A stretch of DNA of 64,000 nucleotides from Acytostelium subglobosum LB1 (GCF_000787575.1 NW_012236531.1:891396-955395); one strand, 5' to 3'; positions 32,523-44,484 are shown, counted from the first letter of the stretch. Made by a program: numbers and translations. Notes: generated by a model from the sequence alone, not told the origin.

Positions 32523-34452
32523 TCATTCAAATAATATACATACATTAATTCTGATTCGATGAACAACATATCCAAAGTCTATCATATCCAGGTCAAACAC
32601 CAAGGCCACATTCATCTTTGTTGAGACAACCTCATTCTATTGTGATTGAGTGATTAAGTGATTTGTTAGTGTCCATGTCCATGTCCATGTCCCAGTCCAA
32701 TCCAATGATTGAATGAATGATACATACATCACCACCTTGTACAATCTCATATGCATAGTCTCTGATACAATGTGAATGATGGACCACCATTGAGAATGTG
32801 AAGAGGGTCTCTTCGGAGGTCTGTGAGAATCTGACACCAGTGAACTCAAAGTGATCGAAACTGATGAACTTGCCATCGAGCACCTTGTGGCCCGACTCTC
32901 TGGCCTCGACCAGACCCTTGACCAGTCTGTATCCCGACTCGCTGCAGTAGTCCTCCAGCTCCTCGAGGTTGCCCGACAGGAACAGATTCAGGAATTCGGG
33001 GAAGAAGTGGCTTCTGGCCATCTCTTGGAACTTGTGCATGTCAAAGCCTGGCATAATGTAGTCCTTGTGGTCCATGAACAGCTTGTTGAACTTCTTCTTG
33101 GTGAACATCCTCGAGATCTTGCCCATGTAGTAATAGAGGTAGTTGCCGCCGAATGATGGCAAATAGTTAAAGAACTTGGCCGTGCCCTCCAAGAACCTCT
33201 CGCGTCTATTCAACAGCTTCCACCAGTTATCTCTAACAATCGGTATGGGCAGCTTATAGCCCTCAATAATTTCCAGCTCCTTCTCATTTGGTTCAACTAT
33301 ATTTGATTGATTGATTGAGTGAGTGTAAGTGATTGGAATAGTTCCAGGTGATGGAGTTGATCGAGCGAACGAGTGATCGAGTGATTGAGTGAGTGGCCTC
33401 GAGTGATTGGAATAGTTCCAGGTGATTGAGTGATCGAGTTGATCGATCTCGAGTGATTGGAATAGTTCCATTGATTGATCAATCGATGATTGAGCGTGGA
33501 TGTACTTACAGCTGTCTTTATATATCTCTGGAATTTCGTCAAACTGATCGACTGATGTCATGGACTCCCAGTCGACGGGAGGTGGATCCAATCCTTGCTC
33601 GCGTAGTTCGATTTCGCGTTGCTTCATTAACATGATCAGATCGGGTAGATGCTCTTCGTCGGCAGCATCAATCGTCTCTTCGAGCATCTCGTCAAAGTCA
33701 ATGGGTATCGAGTCGACAAAGTACTCGATGGGCAACTCCATACGCTCGACGAATGCCATATCGCGCAGCTCCTCGCCAATCTTTGAGTAGTCATAACGTG
33801 TGCATGGGGGATAGGGCGGACGCACGCCCAATGTCTCCTGATAGGCCTTGTTCAGCTGCTCGGTCTGGGCCTCTGTCATCTGACCCATGAAGATCGACAT
33901 GATGTCAGCCTGAGCCTTGCGTGCCTCATAGTCCTTGTAGTACTCTTTGTATTTATCGCGCAGCTCCTCCTCCTTGGAGGCGTACACCTTCTCCTTTGGC
34001 TGCTCCTGTGTTGTCTGTCCATCCTGTCCCTGTTGCTGCTGTGTCTGATCCATGTCCTGTCCCTCCTGCTGCTGGCCTTCCTTTCCGAAGGGCATGCCGC
34101 CCGGACCTGTGTAGCCCTCGCCCGAGGTGTCCTCGATGGGGCCCTTCTTTGGCTTCCTCTTAAAGATTGGGAATCGCTGTCTGAACTCGTCAAAGGTCTG
34201 TTTGTACTCTGGAGTCTCGTCGATGAGGAGCTTGAAGTTGTTGATCACATCCTTGATGAAGTTGTAACGCACTTGAGTGACTTGTCCTTGTTGTTGATGT
34301 AGCAATCCACGTTGATCATTATATGAATGTATTGTCAACTGCTGAGCACTATGACTGTTGTTGAATAATGATGATGATGTAGGTGTAGAGAGCGATCGCA
34401 CACCATTTACCAATCTTCTATTGGCAATTGTACTGTAAAGACAACGATTCAT
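32523..34452 (-). CDS. Tim44-like-domain mitochondrial protein
   Basis: Three exons (34452-33510, 33296-32728, 32636-32523) encode 541 aa. The N-terminus is basic and Ser/Thr-rich with no early acidic residue (MNRCLYSTIANRRLVNGVR), a likely mitochondrial presequence. A Gln-rich stretch and a charged coiled helix (YASKEEELRDKYKEYYKD) follow. The C-terminal ~190 residues fit the Tim44-like fold: HKFQEMARSHFFPEFLNLFL, SGNLEELEDYCSESGYRLV, VRFSQTSEETLFTFSMVVHH and VVSTKMNVALVFDLDMIDF. Candidates are Tim44, the inner-membrane adaptor of the protein import motor, or the related ribosomal protein mL45; I cannot choose. Intron 1 (213 bp) is a multiple of 3 with no in-frame stop. A GTATGT inside the last codons could be another donor. 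Confidence 0.7.
33331..33467. repeat. three copies of GATTGGAATAGTTCCA inside Tim44-like intron 1
   Basis: The 16-mer GATTGGAATAGTTCCA occurs near 33331, 33397 and 33452, embedded in GAGTGATTGAGTGATC-type repeats. Each copy contains the inverted repeat TGGAA-TAG-TTCCA. Confidence 0.75.
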
Positions 34453-35169
34453 TCTCTACACACTCCTTCTTCTTCTTCTCTGTACAGTACTATGAATGAA
34501 TGATTGAATGAATTGGTATTATCGTCTACATCAAATGATCATGCGCAATTCACTTTCCTTTGTCGACACGTTCATCTCACGACTCAAAAAAAATAATATT
34601 GTAGTTGATTACACGATGCTTTTGCAATTCCAGTCCATCAGGTTACTATCTTGTAATTACACTTTATTAATATTTTCATCTAAGTTATGTTAGTTATAAT
34701 ACAGAACTTGCAGATATATCATTCATCTTAGATAATATCTTTTCCAAGAAGAAGTGTTTATCTGATCAATCATCAAGATATTATTGAAAAGTAGTTGAGT
34801 ATTCAATCAATCAATCAATCATTCAATCAATCAATCAATCAATCGATTCAACTATTATTTATTCAATCATACTTTGAATGTACTTAGATTGATATCTTTG
34901 TTCTCAACAATCAATCGGTTCCACTGATTGAATATGAAATTCAATTGAAATTTCATTGGATTATTTGAGAAGGTGAACATTGACAAAGTTTGAGACTTGA
35001 CTTTGTCAATCAGCCAATCAACACCAACAACATTGTTAGATAATCATTCATTCATACATAGAGACATTGAGTGTGTACTTTATACTATACTAGAACAAAG
35101 CAACTTGCAATTGCAATAACAATATTATTAATATCAACTCAACAAGATAGATAGATATATAGTATAGTG
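34453..35169. promoter_or_regulatory. divergent promoter region Tim44-like / BAG6-like
   Basis: No gene is supported. AT-rich, with an AATC repeat tract near 34804-34850 and a direct sequence near 34925-35000 rich in TTGAAATTTCA-type palindromic pieces. Probably two promoters. Confidence 0.4.
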
Positions 35170-37924
35170 ATGAGTGAGCTAAACATAAACGTAAAGAAGC
35201 TCGATGGACAAGTGTTCACTTTGAAGGTTTCACCTTCGATGAGTATCACAGACTTGAAACAAGCTTTGCAGACTCTGTCCACTATACCAACTGCTCAACA
35301 GAGACTGATATTCAAAGGAAAGGTCTTGAGGGATGACAAGGACATTCAATTCTATAGTATGTGTATTGTTGTATGAATGATTGATTGAATGATTGATTAT
35401 TAATATATAAGTACTTAGATATTGAAGAGGGTAACACTCTACACTTGGCAGAGAGACCACCCGATCAACAACAGAACCCTCAACAACCTGCTGGTGGTGC
35501 ACAGGGTCAGACACAGCAACAACAACAACAGCAACAATCTCCACAGGTCGGTAGAATACCAGGTATACCTGGTGATGTCAACATCACAATCCAGAATGTA
35601 CTTAGAGGTCTAACTGGAGCGAACCGTGTCGTTGTTGGTGGTGCTCCACAGAACCCTGAATCAATGCATCAGAACATTCGTACCATATTCAACTCTGTCG
35701 CAAACCCTCAACAACAACAACAGCCAGGTCAAGCAGCCCCAGCCCCAGCACCAGCTCAGGACAATGATAGACCAACAAGTGAGAGGATGGCAGAGTCATT
35801 GAGGTCGGCAAGAACAACACTACAGTGGCTCACAGAGAACACTGATGCTGCAATCACAGCGTTGGACAATGAGAGAAACCTTGATGATCAACAACAGAGA
35901 CAGCAATTGCAACAACAGATCAGAGACCTACAGGCTGCCTACCAGCGCACATCAATGGCCTCCTCATCAATGGCGCATTACCTGAGTGGATTCCATGCTG
36001 GCAGTGTTCCAGGCGAGGCCACCTTCACCCCACCACAACCCACTGCACAGATATCTCAGATCCATGTGCAGATCGATCCTCAAGGCCAGGCTCCCGGCCA
36101 GCCATTCCCTGGCGCCCCCTTTGCGAACGTCCAATTCCCAGCAGGCCAGCCATTCCCTGGCCAGGTATTCCCCGGTCAACCCAACCCAGCCCAAGCATTC
36201 CCCAATGTGTTTGCCAATCTCCAACAACAAGCTCAGCAAGCACAACAACAGCAAGCTCAGGGACAACAGCCCCAGCCTGGTCAACCAGGTGCTCTTCCAT
36301 TCGACTTTAACAATCTCTTGCAGAATGTTATGGGATCATTGATGGGTCAGCAAGGTCAACAAGCTCAAGGACAACAACCACAAGGTCAGCAAGGACAACC
36401 ACAACAAGCACAACAACAACAACAACAAGCACAAGGACAACAACCAGGCTTGCCTTTCGACCTAAATGGTCTAATTCAGAATGTTATGGGTTCAATGTTT
36501 GGTGGTGGAGTGCAGCCAGGACAACAACCAGGTCAGCCACAACAGCCTGGCCAAGCCAACCCAGCTCAGCCATTCATGGATATGATGGCCCAACTACTTA
36601 ACCCTCAAGCTGCCGCCGACCAGAACAACGCTGCTGCCAACAACAACAATGCCAACGGCAACTCATTCACCTCACAGTTGCCTCTGCTCTTTATGGACAT
36701 GCAAATGATCTTCTCTGACGTGCCGGCACAGAATGTGCAAGGTCACACCAATATCAGACGCGTACTCATGAACGACTTTGGCACGTCCTCACAAGGCTAC
36801 GACGCCGTCATCGACGATTTCATCGAGTCGGTCAGACCATACTTCACAACACTGCACAACATTCCACTCGAGGTCAGGAATCGTATTGTGCCCAATAGCA
36901 ACTTGGATCAAGTGGTGATCGCACTCATTAGGAAGTACATGACCCAGATCTTTAAGATTGTCATGTCGGAGCCATCAGAGAGCAACCCAATCAAGCAACT
37001 GACTTCGGAATGGTCCACTGCCTCCATCAACGAGATGGTCACAGAGATTGCCAATCGCTCAGGTGGTGTAGAGGATGCCTTTATCATTATCAATGGATTC
37101 ATTCAAGATCGTCTAAGTTCAGTCAATCCTGGATTGGCACCATTCTCTGGTGTTATAATGAGGAACATTAGAACTATCTATGTAGCTCAACCACAAACAA
37201 ACAACAACAACATCAATAACAACAACAATAATATACCAGCGACAACACCAACTACAACGACGACAACGACAACAACAACGGCACCAACAACCACTACATC
37301 AACATCGACTACATCGACAACCAACACAAGCAACGGAGTCATACCACAAGAATGGGTTGATACCATCGAGATTGATGTTGCACGACAAGAGTCTGCCCCA
37401 GAGCCAAGACCACTGAGTCAGAATTATAGAGACCCATCATCGAACAAGGTATGTTTGTTGTTGCAACAATCCAATCATTGCACGAGACTAACAAACAAGT
37501 CTTCATACAACAGAAACAAAAGACTTCAAACTCAAGTGCGTTTGCCCAGAGACTAGAGGAAGCTGTGCAACCCGTGGACAATGTTAATGGCGAAGGTAGG
37601 TGGACATTCCAACACTCATCATAATCATCACATTCCCTTAATCAACATCATCATAACCAACATGATGACGTTCTGTTGTTGTAAACACATCACCAATCAT
37701 TGATTGAATGTCATCTCCATCCCCATTCCCTTTCCATATAAGATATCAAGCACAACAAGACATCCGAAAAGAAGCGCTTGCGAGAGTAACCATAATGACC
37801 TCGAACCTCTCTCTCATTCCATTACACATTAGATCTCCTTAACAAGGCCAAGGAAGAAGGTTTGGCTGAGCTCTACAATAGTCTGATCGCCAAGATGAAG
37901 GATCAGCAACAAAACAATCAATAG
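35170..37924 (+). CDS. bag6: BAG6/Scythe-like ubiquitin-like-domain protein
   Basis: Exons 35170-35356, 35419-37448, 37514-37595 and 37833-37924, giving 796 aa. An N-terminal ubiquitin-like domain (INVKKLDGQVFTLKVSPSMS, then QQRLIFKGKVLRDDKDIQFY joined over intron 1 to NIEEGNTLHLAERP) closely fits BAG6. Next is a helical BAG6-type region (SERMAESLRSARTTLQWLTE), long Gln/Pro/Gly-rich sequence, a conserved helical block at about residues 480-640, and a Thr/Asn tract. BAG6 holds exposed hydrophobic segments for tail-anchored insertion or degradation. The last exon is ambiguous: exon 37743-37789 joins to the same donor in the same phase but ends after 15 residues (781-aa form). Both acceptors read AG followed by AT. 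Confidence 0.8.
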
Positions 37925-38142
37925 TCGACGTCCGTCCAATCTCCCAGAATGAACCGATCAATCCAATCACATGCTCCAAGCGCGAACACTCCAATTGTAC
38001 AACCTCCATCCATCCATTCATCCCAGCAATCGATCATATAGCCTCCAACGATCAACCAATCAACCAACCAATCAATCAATCAATAACTTATATATTCTTT
38101 CTATCTTGTCCTTGCCTTTATTCGTTGGTGTCACACAAGTTA

Positions 38143-40066
38143 TTATTTAGAACTCTTCTTCTTCTTGGCGGTCTTCTTTGTCTCTCTCTCTTCCTCTGAT
38201 TGTGACTCTTCCTCGCTTGATTCCTTCTTCTTGTTGTTTGACTTCTTGGTTGGCTTGGAGGCCTCCTCTTCCGATGAGGATTCCTCACTATCACCATTTT
38301 CCTCTCTATCTCTCTTGTTACTGCTGCTGTTGATTGGCAATGGTAGAGTTGACTCAGCGGCATCAGTTGCCATTGCTGATTGTATAGTTGATGTGTTCTC
38401 TGTTTGGTTGCTGTACAGCAATTCTAGAGCGCCAGCCACTCTGAGAACCGATCGCTGCTTATAAAGCTCCTTCTTGGCGACTGACTTGATCTTGAAGAAC
38501 AAGTTGGCGGTATCCTTCTCTTTCAGCAATGTCTCCTTGTAGAGATCCAACACTCTGTCCATGAGCATCACGCCACAGCTTGTATACTTGGTCGTTTGGA
38601 CCAACTTTAGGATCATCTCCAACAATGCTGTCAATCCCTCTGTGTCACGTCCCATCATCACGCCATCCAACGCCTCACGTCTACTCAACTCGCAAACAAC
38701 CTTGAAGAATACATCCTTGCTCTTCTCGATCTGATGTATGGGGAGGAGAGAGGTTAGTATTGGTCTGATCAAGATGATGTTTCCATGCCAGGACTTACGA
38801 GCAATACAGCATCAAAGGCAGCCTTGTGCTCGAACTTCTTGAGCAACTTGTCGACGTTTGAGCATTTGAAACGGTTGAGAGCGGCAACGTCTGTGAGGGT
38901 GGTCTTGCTGACGTTGTTCTTTGAGTCACGCTTGGCTACACGCTTGGTCTGGATCTTCTTCTTGGCGACTTGGATCGAGCCCAATGTCGTACCCACGTAC
39001 AGCTTCTTGTTATTCATTGTCATCGTTAGGATTGGCTCGCCAAACTTGATCGTGCTTATGATACCATAGTTGGTCGATGAGTAGACCTTTACGATCTGAT
39101 CGAGACCAGCTGAGAGGAACCTATAGTTGATGGATGAGTTAGTCACTCAACTAAACTTGATTGATTGATTGAATGGATAAACATACTTTGTTCCCTTGTC
39201 ATTGAGATAGAGTGATGTGATGGTCTTGGCATGGTTGGACGATTGGAATGCCATGGTGCCGGCAAGTAGGTCCCATACACGGATGTAGTTGCCTCCACAG
39301 CTGACTGCCATCGAGCCCGACTTGAGAATGATTAGATCCTCAACGGGCGCACCATGATCCAAGGTGTGTACGCATGTATTGTTATCAATGTCCCATAGCT
39401 TAACCTTGTGATCATATCCACCACTCAGCCACAAGTTATTATTGATTGGATGTCCGACCAACGCTCTGATCTGATCAGTGTGTCTACCAACCAACTGAGT
39501 CTCCTCGCCCGTATCTATATCCCAAATCCTAATGGTCTGATCGTTTGAACCAGAGATGATCCTGTCCTTTCCAATGAACCTTACAACGTGTACTGGTCTA
39601 AAGTGATTTGTTTGTTCAGTATGAGTGAGTGATTGATTGATTGAGTGATTGCATGATTGAATGATTGAGTGACCTACCCTGTATGACCCCTGAATGTACG
39701 GAGTATGTTGCGTGTCTCGACGTTGAATAACTTGATTAGTGGCTGCTCTCCACCGATAGCGGCCAGACGTCCATCACTACGAAGTGTTGCAGAGTATGGT
39801 GGACTGTCTTTGTAGTCGGCGACGATACGCTCGGTTGATGCGGCGATGATTGCCTTGGGGTCCTGATTCAGTACCATCACTCTCTTGTTAAAGGTGACCA
39901 ACATCTGATTGTTTGTGTCGAATTGAATACGATTGACAGCGCCATAGCCGAATGCCTTTGTCTTGGCCATCTTCATATCCCATTTGTTGAGTAAGTTGCC
40001 AGTTGGCTTGACGAATGGTAGAGGTACATCCGGTAGTTGATGTAAGAATGTATAGTCTTCTGCCAT
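38143..40066 (-). CDS. utp15: UTP15, U3 snoRNP (t-UTP) WD-repeat protein
   Basis: Four exons (40066-39678, 39597-39187, 39120-38799, 38730-38143) encode 569 aa. UTP15 belongs to the t-UTP/UTPA complex, which binds pre-rRNA early and is needed for 18S processing in the nucleolus. WD repeats run over about residues 60-300 (ATLRSDGRLAAIGGEQPLIK, IISGSNDQTIRIWDIDTGEE, LWLSGGYDHKVKLWDIDNNT, FLSAGLDQIVKVYSS). The UTP15 C-terminal helical domain follows (KKFEHKAAFDAVL, then ALDGVMMGRDTEGLTALLEM, VMLMDRVLDLYKE). The tail is a lysine/glutamate/serine nuclear-type sequence. The complement of WD repeats plus this C-terminal domain separates it from other WD proteins. Introns carry AATC repeats in sense orientation. 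Confidence 0.93.
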
Positions 40067-41166
40067 GATCGAGTGTCTTTCTTCTTTGTTTATTTATGTA
40101 TATATATATTATGATTCACCGTTTGATCATCTATCTGACTTCATTCATTCAAACAACATAGACTATGACTTTCGTTCGTTTTCAATCAATCTATTTTTTG
40201 CACAATTAATCAAAAACAAATCATTTTTATCGAACTTTCAAAATCAACAAATTTATGTTCTTGGACATGGACCAACATATAAATGTTGGTAAATAGATAG
40301 TAGGATCAACATAGTTTATTATTGTAGTTGTAATCTTATTGATAATTGTATCATTTGTATCCAATACTAAGTGATCTTGAAAGGTCAAAGTTTAAGAATA
40401 TGGTAATCATTTGACAAGATAATAGTGATGGGGTAGTCTATCTTAGTAGTTTGGCTTATTGAGTGTATCGGCCATATACCCTTCTTTTTGATCCATAAAT
40501 AATCTATTATAAATAAATAATACATAAAGTATTTATAATAATTATTATTATAAAATTGATAAATAAATATATTGTTTTTGTTGGATGGTTTGTTATAATA
40601 ATAGTCTTTGACTTCCCAACATGAGAGAAAGATCAATAAACACGTTGACTTTCGGTATCACTTTAACTCGGAAGCTAATACTAGAGACACTCCAATAATA
40701 TCATTGTACAATGATATGACGTAGCAGATTGATAAAATTGATTTGTCTGTCCAAGTGTGCAAAGATCCAATGACCAGAAAAATTGTAAAACAATGTTGCA
40801 ACGTAAACAGAAAACAGATGGTATGATCAATATCATATGCTTGCACAAGGTAATCAGTCTGAATCTAGCCATAGTGATCCTTTCAAAAATACCTTCTATC
40901 CATACCGCCGAAGAAGATATCTCCAATCCCTCCTTGGGATTCATTCTTCGGTGTTCATGGATGATGACGAATATGTTGAGCTGGCATTCATTAGGAGGGT
41001 GACAACTGATGGAATTAAGATCAACGAGATAGCTTGTGATGTTGATTATGATGATCTGGACTGGAATTGGTCCAAATTCGACTTGATCACTCTCTATAAA
41101 TAGTTTGTTTAGAAATAATATTTCCACTACCTCTTCTTAATAATAGTAATAATAATTATTTGAATA
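40067..41166. other. 1.1-kb AT-rich intergenic region
   Basis: Mostly AT-rich spacer between UTP15 and the secreted-protein gene, with one small open frame described separately. No repeat or structured element stands out. Confidence 0.4.
40837..41103 (+). CDS. hypothetical small protein, 88 aa (doubtful)
   Basis: An 88-codon frame in otherwise AT-rich spacer. Its second half (YVELAFIRRVTTDGIKINEI, ACDVDYDDLDW) has protein-like composition, but I recognise no family. An upstream in-frame TAA precedes the ATG. A longer open frame of 148 codons exists on the opposite strand, so either or neither may be real. It could be a decayed gene fragment. Confidence 0.22.
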   Translation: MLAQGNQSESSHSDPFKNTFYPYRRRRYLQSLLGIHSSVFMDDDEYVELAFIRRVTTDGIKINEIACDVDYDDLDWNWSKFDLITLYK

Positions 41167-41988
41167 ATGAATCAAAGATATATTTTCCAAATCTTGGCTT
41201 TAGTGATTGTGTTGTCCTCTGCCACCATGGCATTGAAAACCATCACTACCAATAGTTCCAATAATTCTACCACCACTGGTAATGCAACTACCACAGGCCA
41301 TTCCTCAACTGGTAATATTACCTCAACTTCTGGACACTCAACTACGTCTGGAAATTGGACCTCTACCGGAACTACTGGAAACTGGAATACCACAACCTCT
41401 GGTAATGATACCACATCCGGATGGGACTCGACCACAAGTGGAAACTGGACTTCTGGTTGGACCTCAACCACAGGAAACTGGAACAGTTCATCAGGTGATT
41501 CAACCACTACTGGTAACTGGACCTCGACATCTGGATCCACTGGCAACGAGACCTCTTCAGGATGGGATTCGACCACCAGCGGTACCTCAACTGGTAGTGG
41601 AAACTGGACTACCGGATGGACTTCAACAAGTGGAAACTGGTCAACTGGGAACTCTTCCACGTCCACAGGTAGTTCAGGAAACTTTACCACCAACGGAGCC
41701 ACTACTACTGGTACATCTGGTAATTCGACAACCTCTACCCCTTCGACCACTGGAGCATCAGGCAACTCTACTGATGGCAAAATTGTGAACACCAATTGCC
41801 ACATTGACGATCAAGCCTGTCTCTTGAACCAATTGAATAATGATCAATTGAAATGTATGTATTCAATCAATCAATCATTTGTTCCATTAATCATTCTAAC
41901 AATCACTTTTCAATACATAGCCACTGCAAGCCAAGTTATTGGATGTGCCTCAATGATCCTTGCTACGTTGATCATGTCTCTTCTTTAA
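41167..41988 (+). CDS. secreted Ser/Thr/Gly/Trp-rich glycoprotein, possibly GPI-anchored
   Basis: Two exons (41167-41854, 41921-41988) give 251 aa. A signal peptide (MNQRYIFQILALVIVLSSAT) is followed by ~180 residues of repeats built on SGNWTSTTG with many NxT/S sequons, so heavy N- and O-glycosylation is expected. A short Cys-containing segment (NTNCHIDDQACLLNQLNNDQ) follows, and the C-terminus is hydrophobic (SQVIGCASMILATLIMSLL), fitting a GPI signal or membrane anchor. The 66-bp intron is a multiple of three without a stop, so retention would add 22 mostly hydrophobic residues. It is probably a surface or extracellular-matrix protein; no specific family recognised. Confidence 0.78.
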   Translation: MNQRYIFQILALVIVLSSATMALKTITTNSSNNSTTTGNATTTGHSSTGNITSTSGHSTTSGNWTSTGTTGNWNTTTSGNDTTSGWDSTTSGNWTSGWTSTTGNWNSSSGDSTTTGNWTSTSGSTGNETSSGWDSTTSGTSTGSGNWTTGWTSTSGNWSTGNSSTSTGSSGNFTTNGATTTGTSGNSTTSTPSTTGASGNSTDGKIVNTNCHIDDQACLLNQLNNDQLKCMYSINQSFVPLIILTITFQYIATASQVIGCASMILATLIMSLL

Positions 41989-42104
41989 AAGTCCAACCAG
42001 CTTGCCTCAATAAACACACCATCTACATGATTGATTGCCACTCATGTTTGATCAAACAAATATAATAACAACAGATTGGTTGATGGTCAGCTCATTAATG
42101 ACAC

Positions 42105-44484
42105 TTAAGTCATCTTCTTTTTATTGGGCTTCTTGAAGGACTCGACAGTACAGTTGCCAGTGGTCTTGATCAACTTCTTGTCAATGGGTATCGAGTAGTG
42201 CTGATGATAGAGTCGTACGAGGTCAAAGTGTTTGTAATTGATGGCATGCTTCATCAATGATGCCTGCGTCTTCTTTGACACCTTGTAGTTATCCATCAAA
42301 TATTGTACAATGTCACTGTTGCCGTTGAATGTTGCCGATGACACCAAGTACTCGACCTGTTGTTGATCCATATCCACCTTGTGAGTCTGTATCAAGTACA
42401 CCAGCAACTCTAGTTGGCCCCAGATCGATGCGTCCACCGACAAACGTGTGGCCAGCGTCAGCAATGACAGCTCGCGAGTGCGGCCCTCTTTTGTCGTGCG
42501 ATGTAGTGCCACCATCGACTCAAACAGTCCAGGATCACCAATCTTGGCAATCGTTTGCCATAGTGGACGAGTGACACTGATGTCATCGAGACGCTTCTCA
42601 ATCATGTGTCGCAATGTGTCTGTATCGCCAGAGTGGAAGGCGCCAACAAAGATCTCTTGAAGGGTGTCCGAGTCCATGTAGCCAGGCGCAGCCAGGATGC
42701 GCAGCACTGGGTCGGTCACCTCGTCAAAGTGCAGCGCCGCCTCCAAGATCTCGATGGGGTAGGCGCCACGATATTCGAATGGCTTGCGACTGCTGTGCGA
42801 TGATTCAATCTTGATGGCCGCCACGTTGTTGCGGATATAGTTGATGACGTGTGTTGTGGCGACCAAAGTAGGCCAGCTGGATGGAGCGGTGCGTCATTGG
42901 CTCGATCTGGTTCTCGATGAGGTACTGGACAATGTTGTGTGCGCCTTGTGAGCAGGCCAGCTGCATGTGGCGACATGGATGGGCGTTGGGGAAGGTCTTG
43001 ACGGTGTAGGCGTAAAGCTCAGCGTCATCAAAGAACACGGCGGTCCTCAGGATTGAGTTGGACATTGTGCCCACGACCTGTGGGCGATTCAAATTGATCC
43101 AGCGGATAAACAGACTGTACATGGCCGCATCGCTCATTGTGGCTGAGATTGGCGGCAGTGTAGTGCGGCCATTGCCTCGCTCAATGTAGCTGATTATTTG
43201 AATGTGTTCGCGTGTCAATGGCGTCGTCTGGTAGTTGAGCAGGTCTGAGAGGTATGTCAAGTACTCCTTGAGCGCCGTCGACGCCAGCACCAGCTGCAGC
43301 GACTCGTACACCAGCTTGAAGAAGGCAAAGTCGCCCATGCAGCAGAGCAGGCGGAAGAATTGGTCGACAGGGCCGCTCAGGAAGAAGCCAATCTTGCCAA
43401 AAATGTGGCGCGCCATTGCCAGTCGATTGTGCTGCAGGGCGATCTTGAAGAGCGCGGGAACGGTGTTGGGCGGCAGTGGCTGGCGCCTGTGTATTAGGAA
43501 GTCCAGCACGTCGATGTGACCTGCGCGCGCCGCCAGCTCCAGGGCGGTGGGAGGCAGCAGCCAGTGCTGCTCATCCATCATATATTGTACAACGGTGAGG
43601 TTGCCGCCCTCAATGGCAGCCTCGACCAGCGCCGTATCATTGCAAAAGTACTCGCGCTTTGCCTGGAACACCAGGTGGAAGGTTTGCGCGCTCCGGCACT
43701 TGCCGGCCAACTGAATGAGTGCGCGTTGATTGAACACTGGCGGGCGCTGCGTCTTCATCTTGTCGAGCAGCAGTCCAAAGTGATCGTTGGCCATCATCCA
43801 TTCGGCCGAGTTTATCTGATTATAGCGCTGGCATTGCATCGGGCGATAAGACAGACGTTCAGAGAATATCGAGCGTCTGGTCAGCACGTGCTTTGTGATC
43901 GACTTCCAAATGTGGCTGTTGGCTATCATTGTGAAGAACAGCTGTGTTGGTCTATGTGTCTGTGCGGGCTGTCCTGGCTGTTGTGATGTGTGAATGGCAA
44001 CAGCAGTGGAAGCAGACTCATTGTAGTGCTGCGATGATGATGATGATATAATTGCAGTCATTGTTTGTTTGCTTGAACCAAATGATGACGAGGAGGAAGA
44101 GGATGAGGAGGACGATGCAGTCGAGTTCAATGGCGGTGGTAGAGTGCTATTTGTCGTGCACATTGTGTCTGGTGTATTCTGATTCTTCAGGCAACTAACA
44201 ACCATCATTGCCTCTTTATCATTATATGTTTCCAAATCTTGTTGTTGTTGTTGTAATAGTTGTTGTTGTTGTCTCTTTTGTTGTTGTTGTTGATAGTGAT
44301 CAGCTAGTGATATTGAAGTAACAAGTGCACTACTACGATTACTTCTATTTCCACTACTCTTGCTTGAGCTGCTGCTACTACTGCTCAGGTTATAACTAAC
44401 ACTCTTTGGTAATACACTACTGTCTGACTTATGTGATGAGGCCAATGCAGCCAAAGGTTTGGTTAGAATTACTTTATCCTTCAT
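42105..44484 (-). pseudogene. large ankyrin-type gene interrupted by a single frameshift
   Basis: Two overlapping frames, 44484-42805 and about 42866-42105, read as one ~790-aa protein broken once. The head is Ser/Gln-rich, then FFTMIANSHIWKSITKHVL, ankyrin helices (ALVEAAIEGGNLTVVQYMMD, ALELAARAGHIDVLDFLIHR) up to HRSIQLAYFGRHNT in the first frame; the second continues with HVINYIRNNVAAIKIE-like sequence, further ankyrin helices (SATFNGNSDIVQYLMDNYK) and a Lys-rich end. The shift falls in a GTGTGT/ACACAC dinucleotide run at 42847-42854, as if one CA unit (2 nt) were missing. Both sides have normal composition with no other lesion, so it is a very young pseudogene, a polymorphism or an assembly error. 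Confidence 0.72.

Noticed and set aside
33331-33467. Heat-shock elements in the repeated GGAATAGTTCC motif
   Set aside because: The GAA and TTC blocks are separated by three bases where the consensus needs two.
40681-41127. 148-codon minus-strand frame as a gene
   Set aside because: No recognisable motif and composition typical of antisense reading; the overlapping + strand frame is slightly more protein-like, and even that is doubtful.
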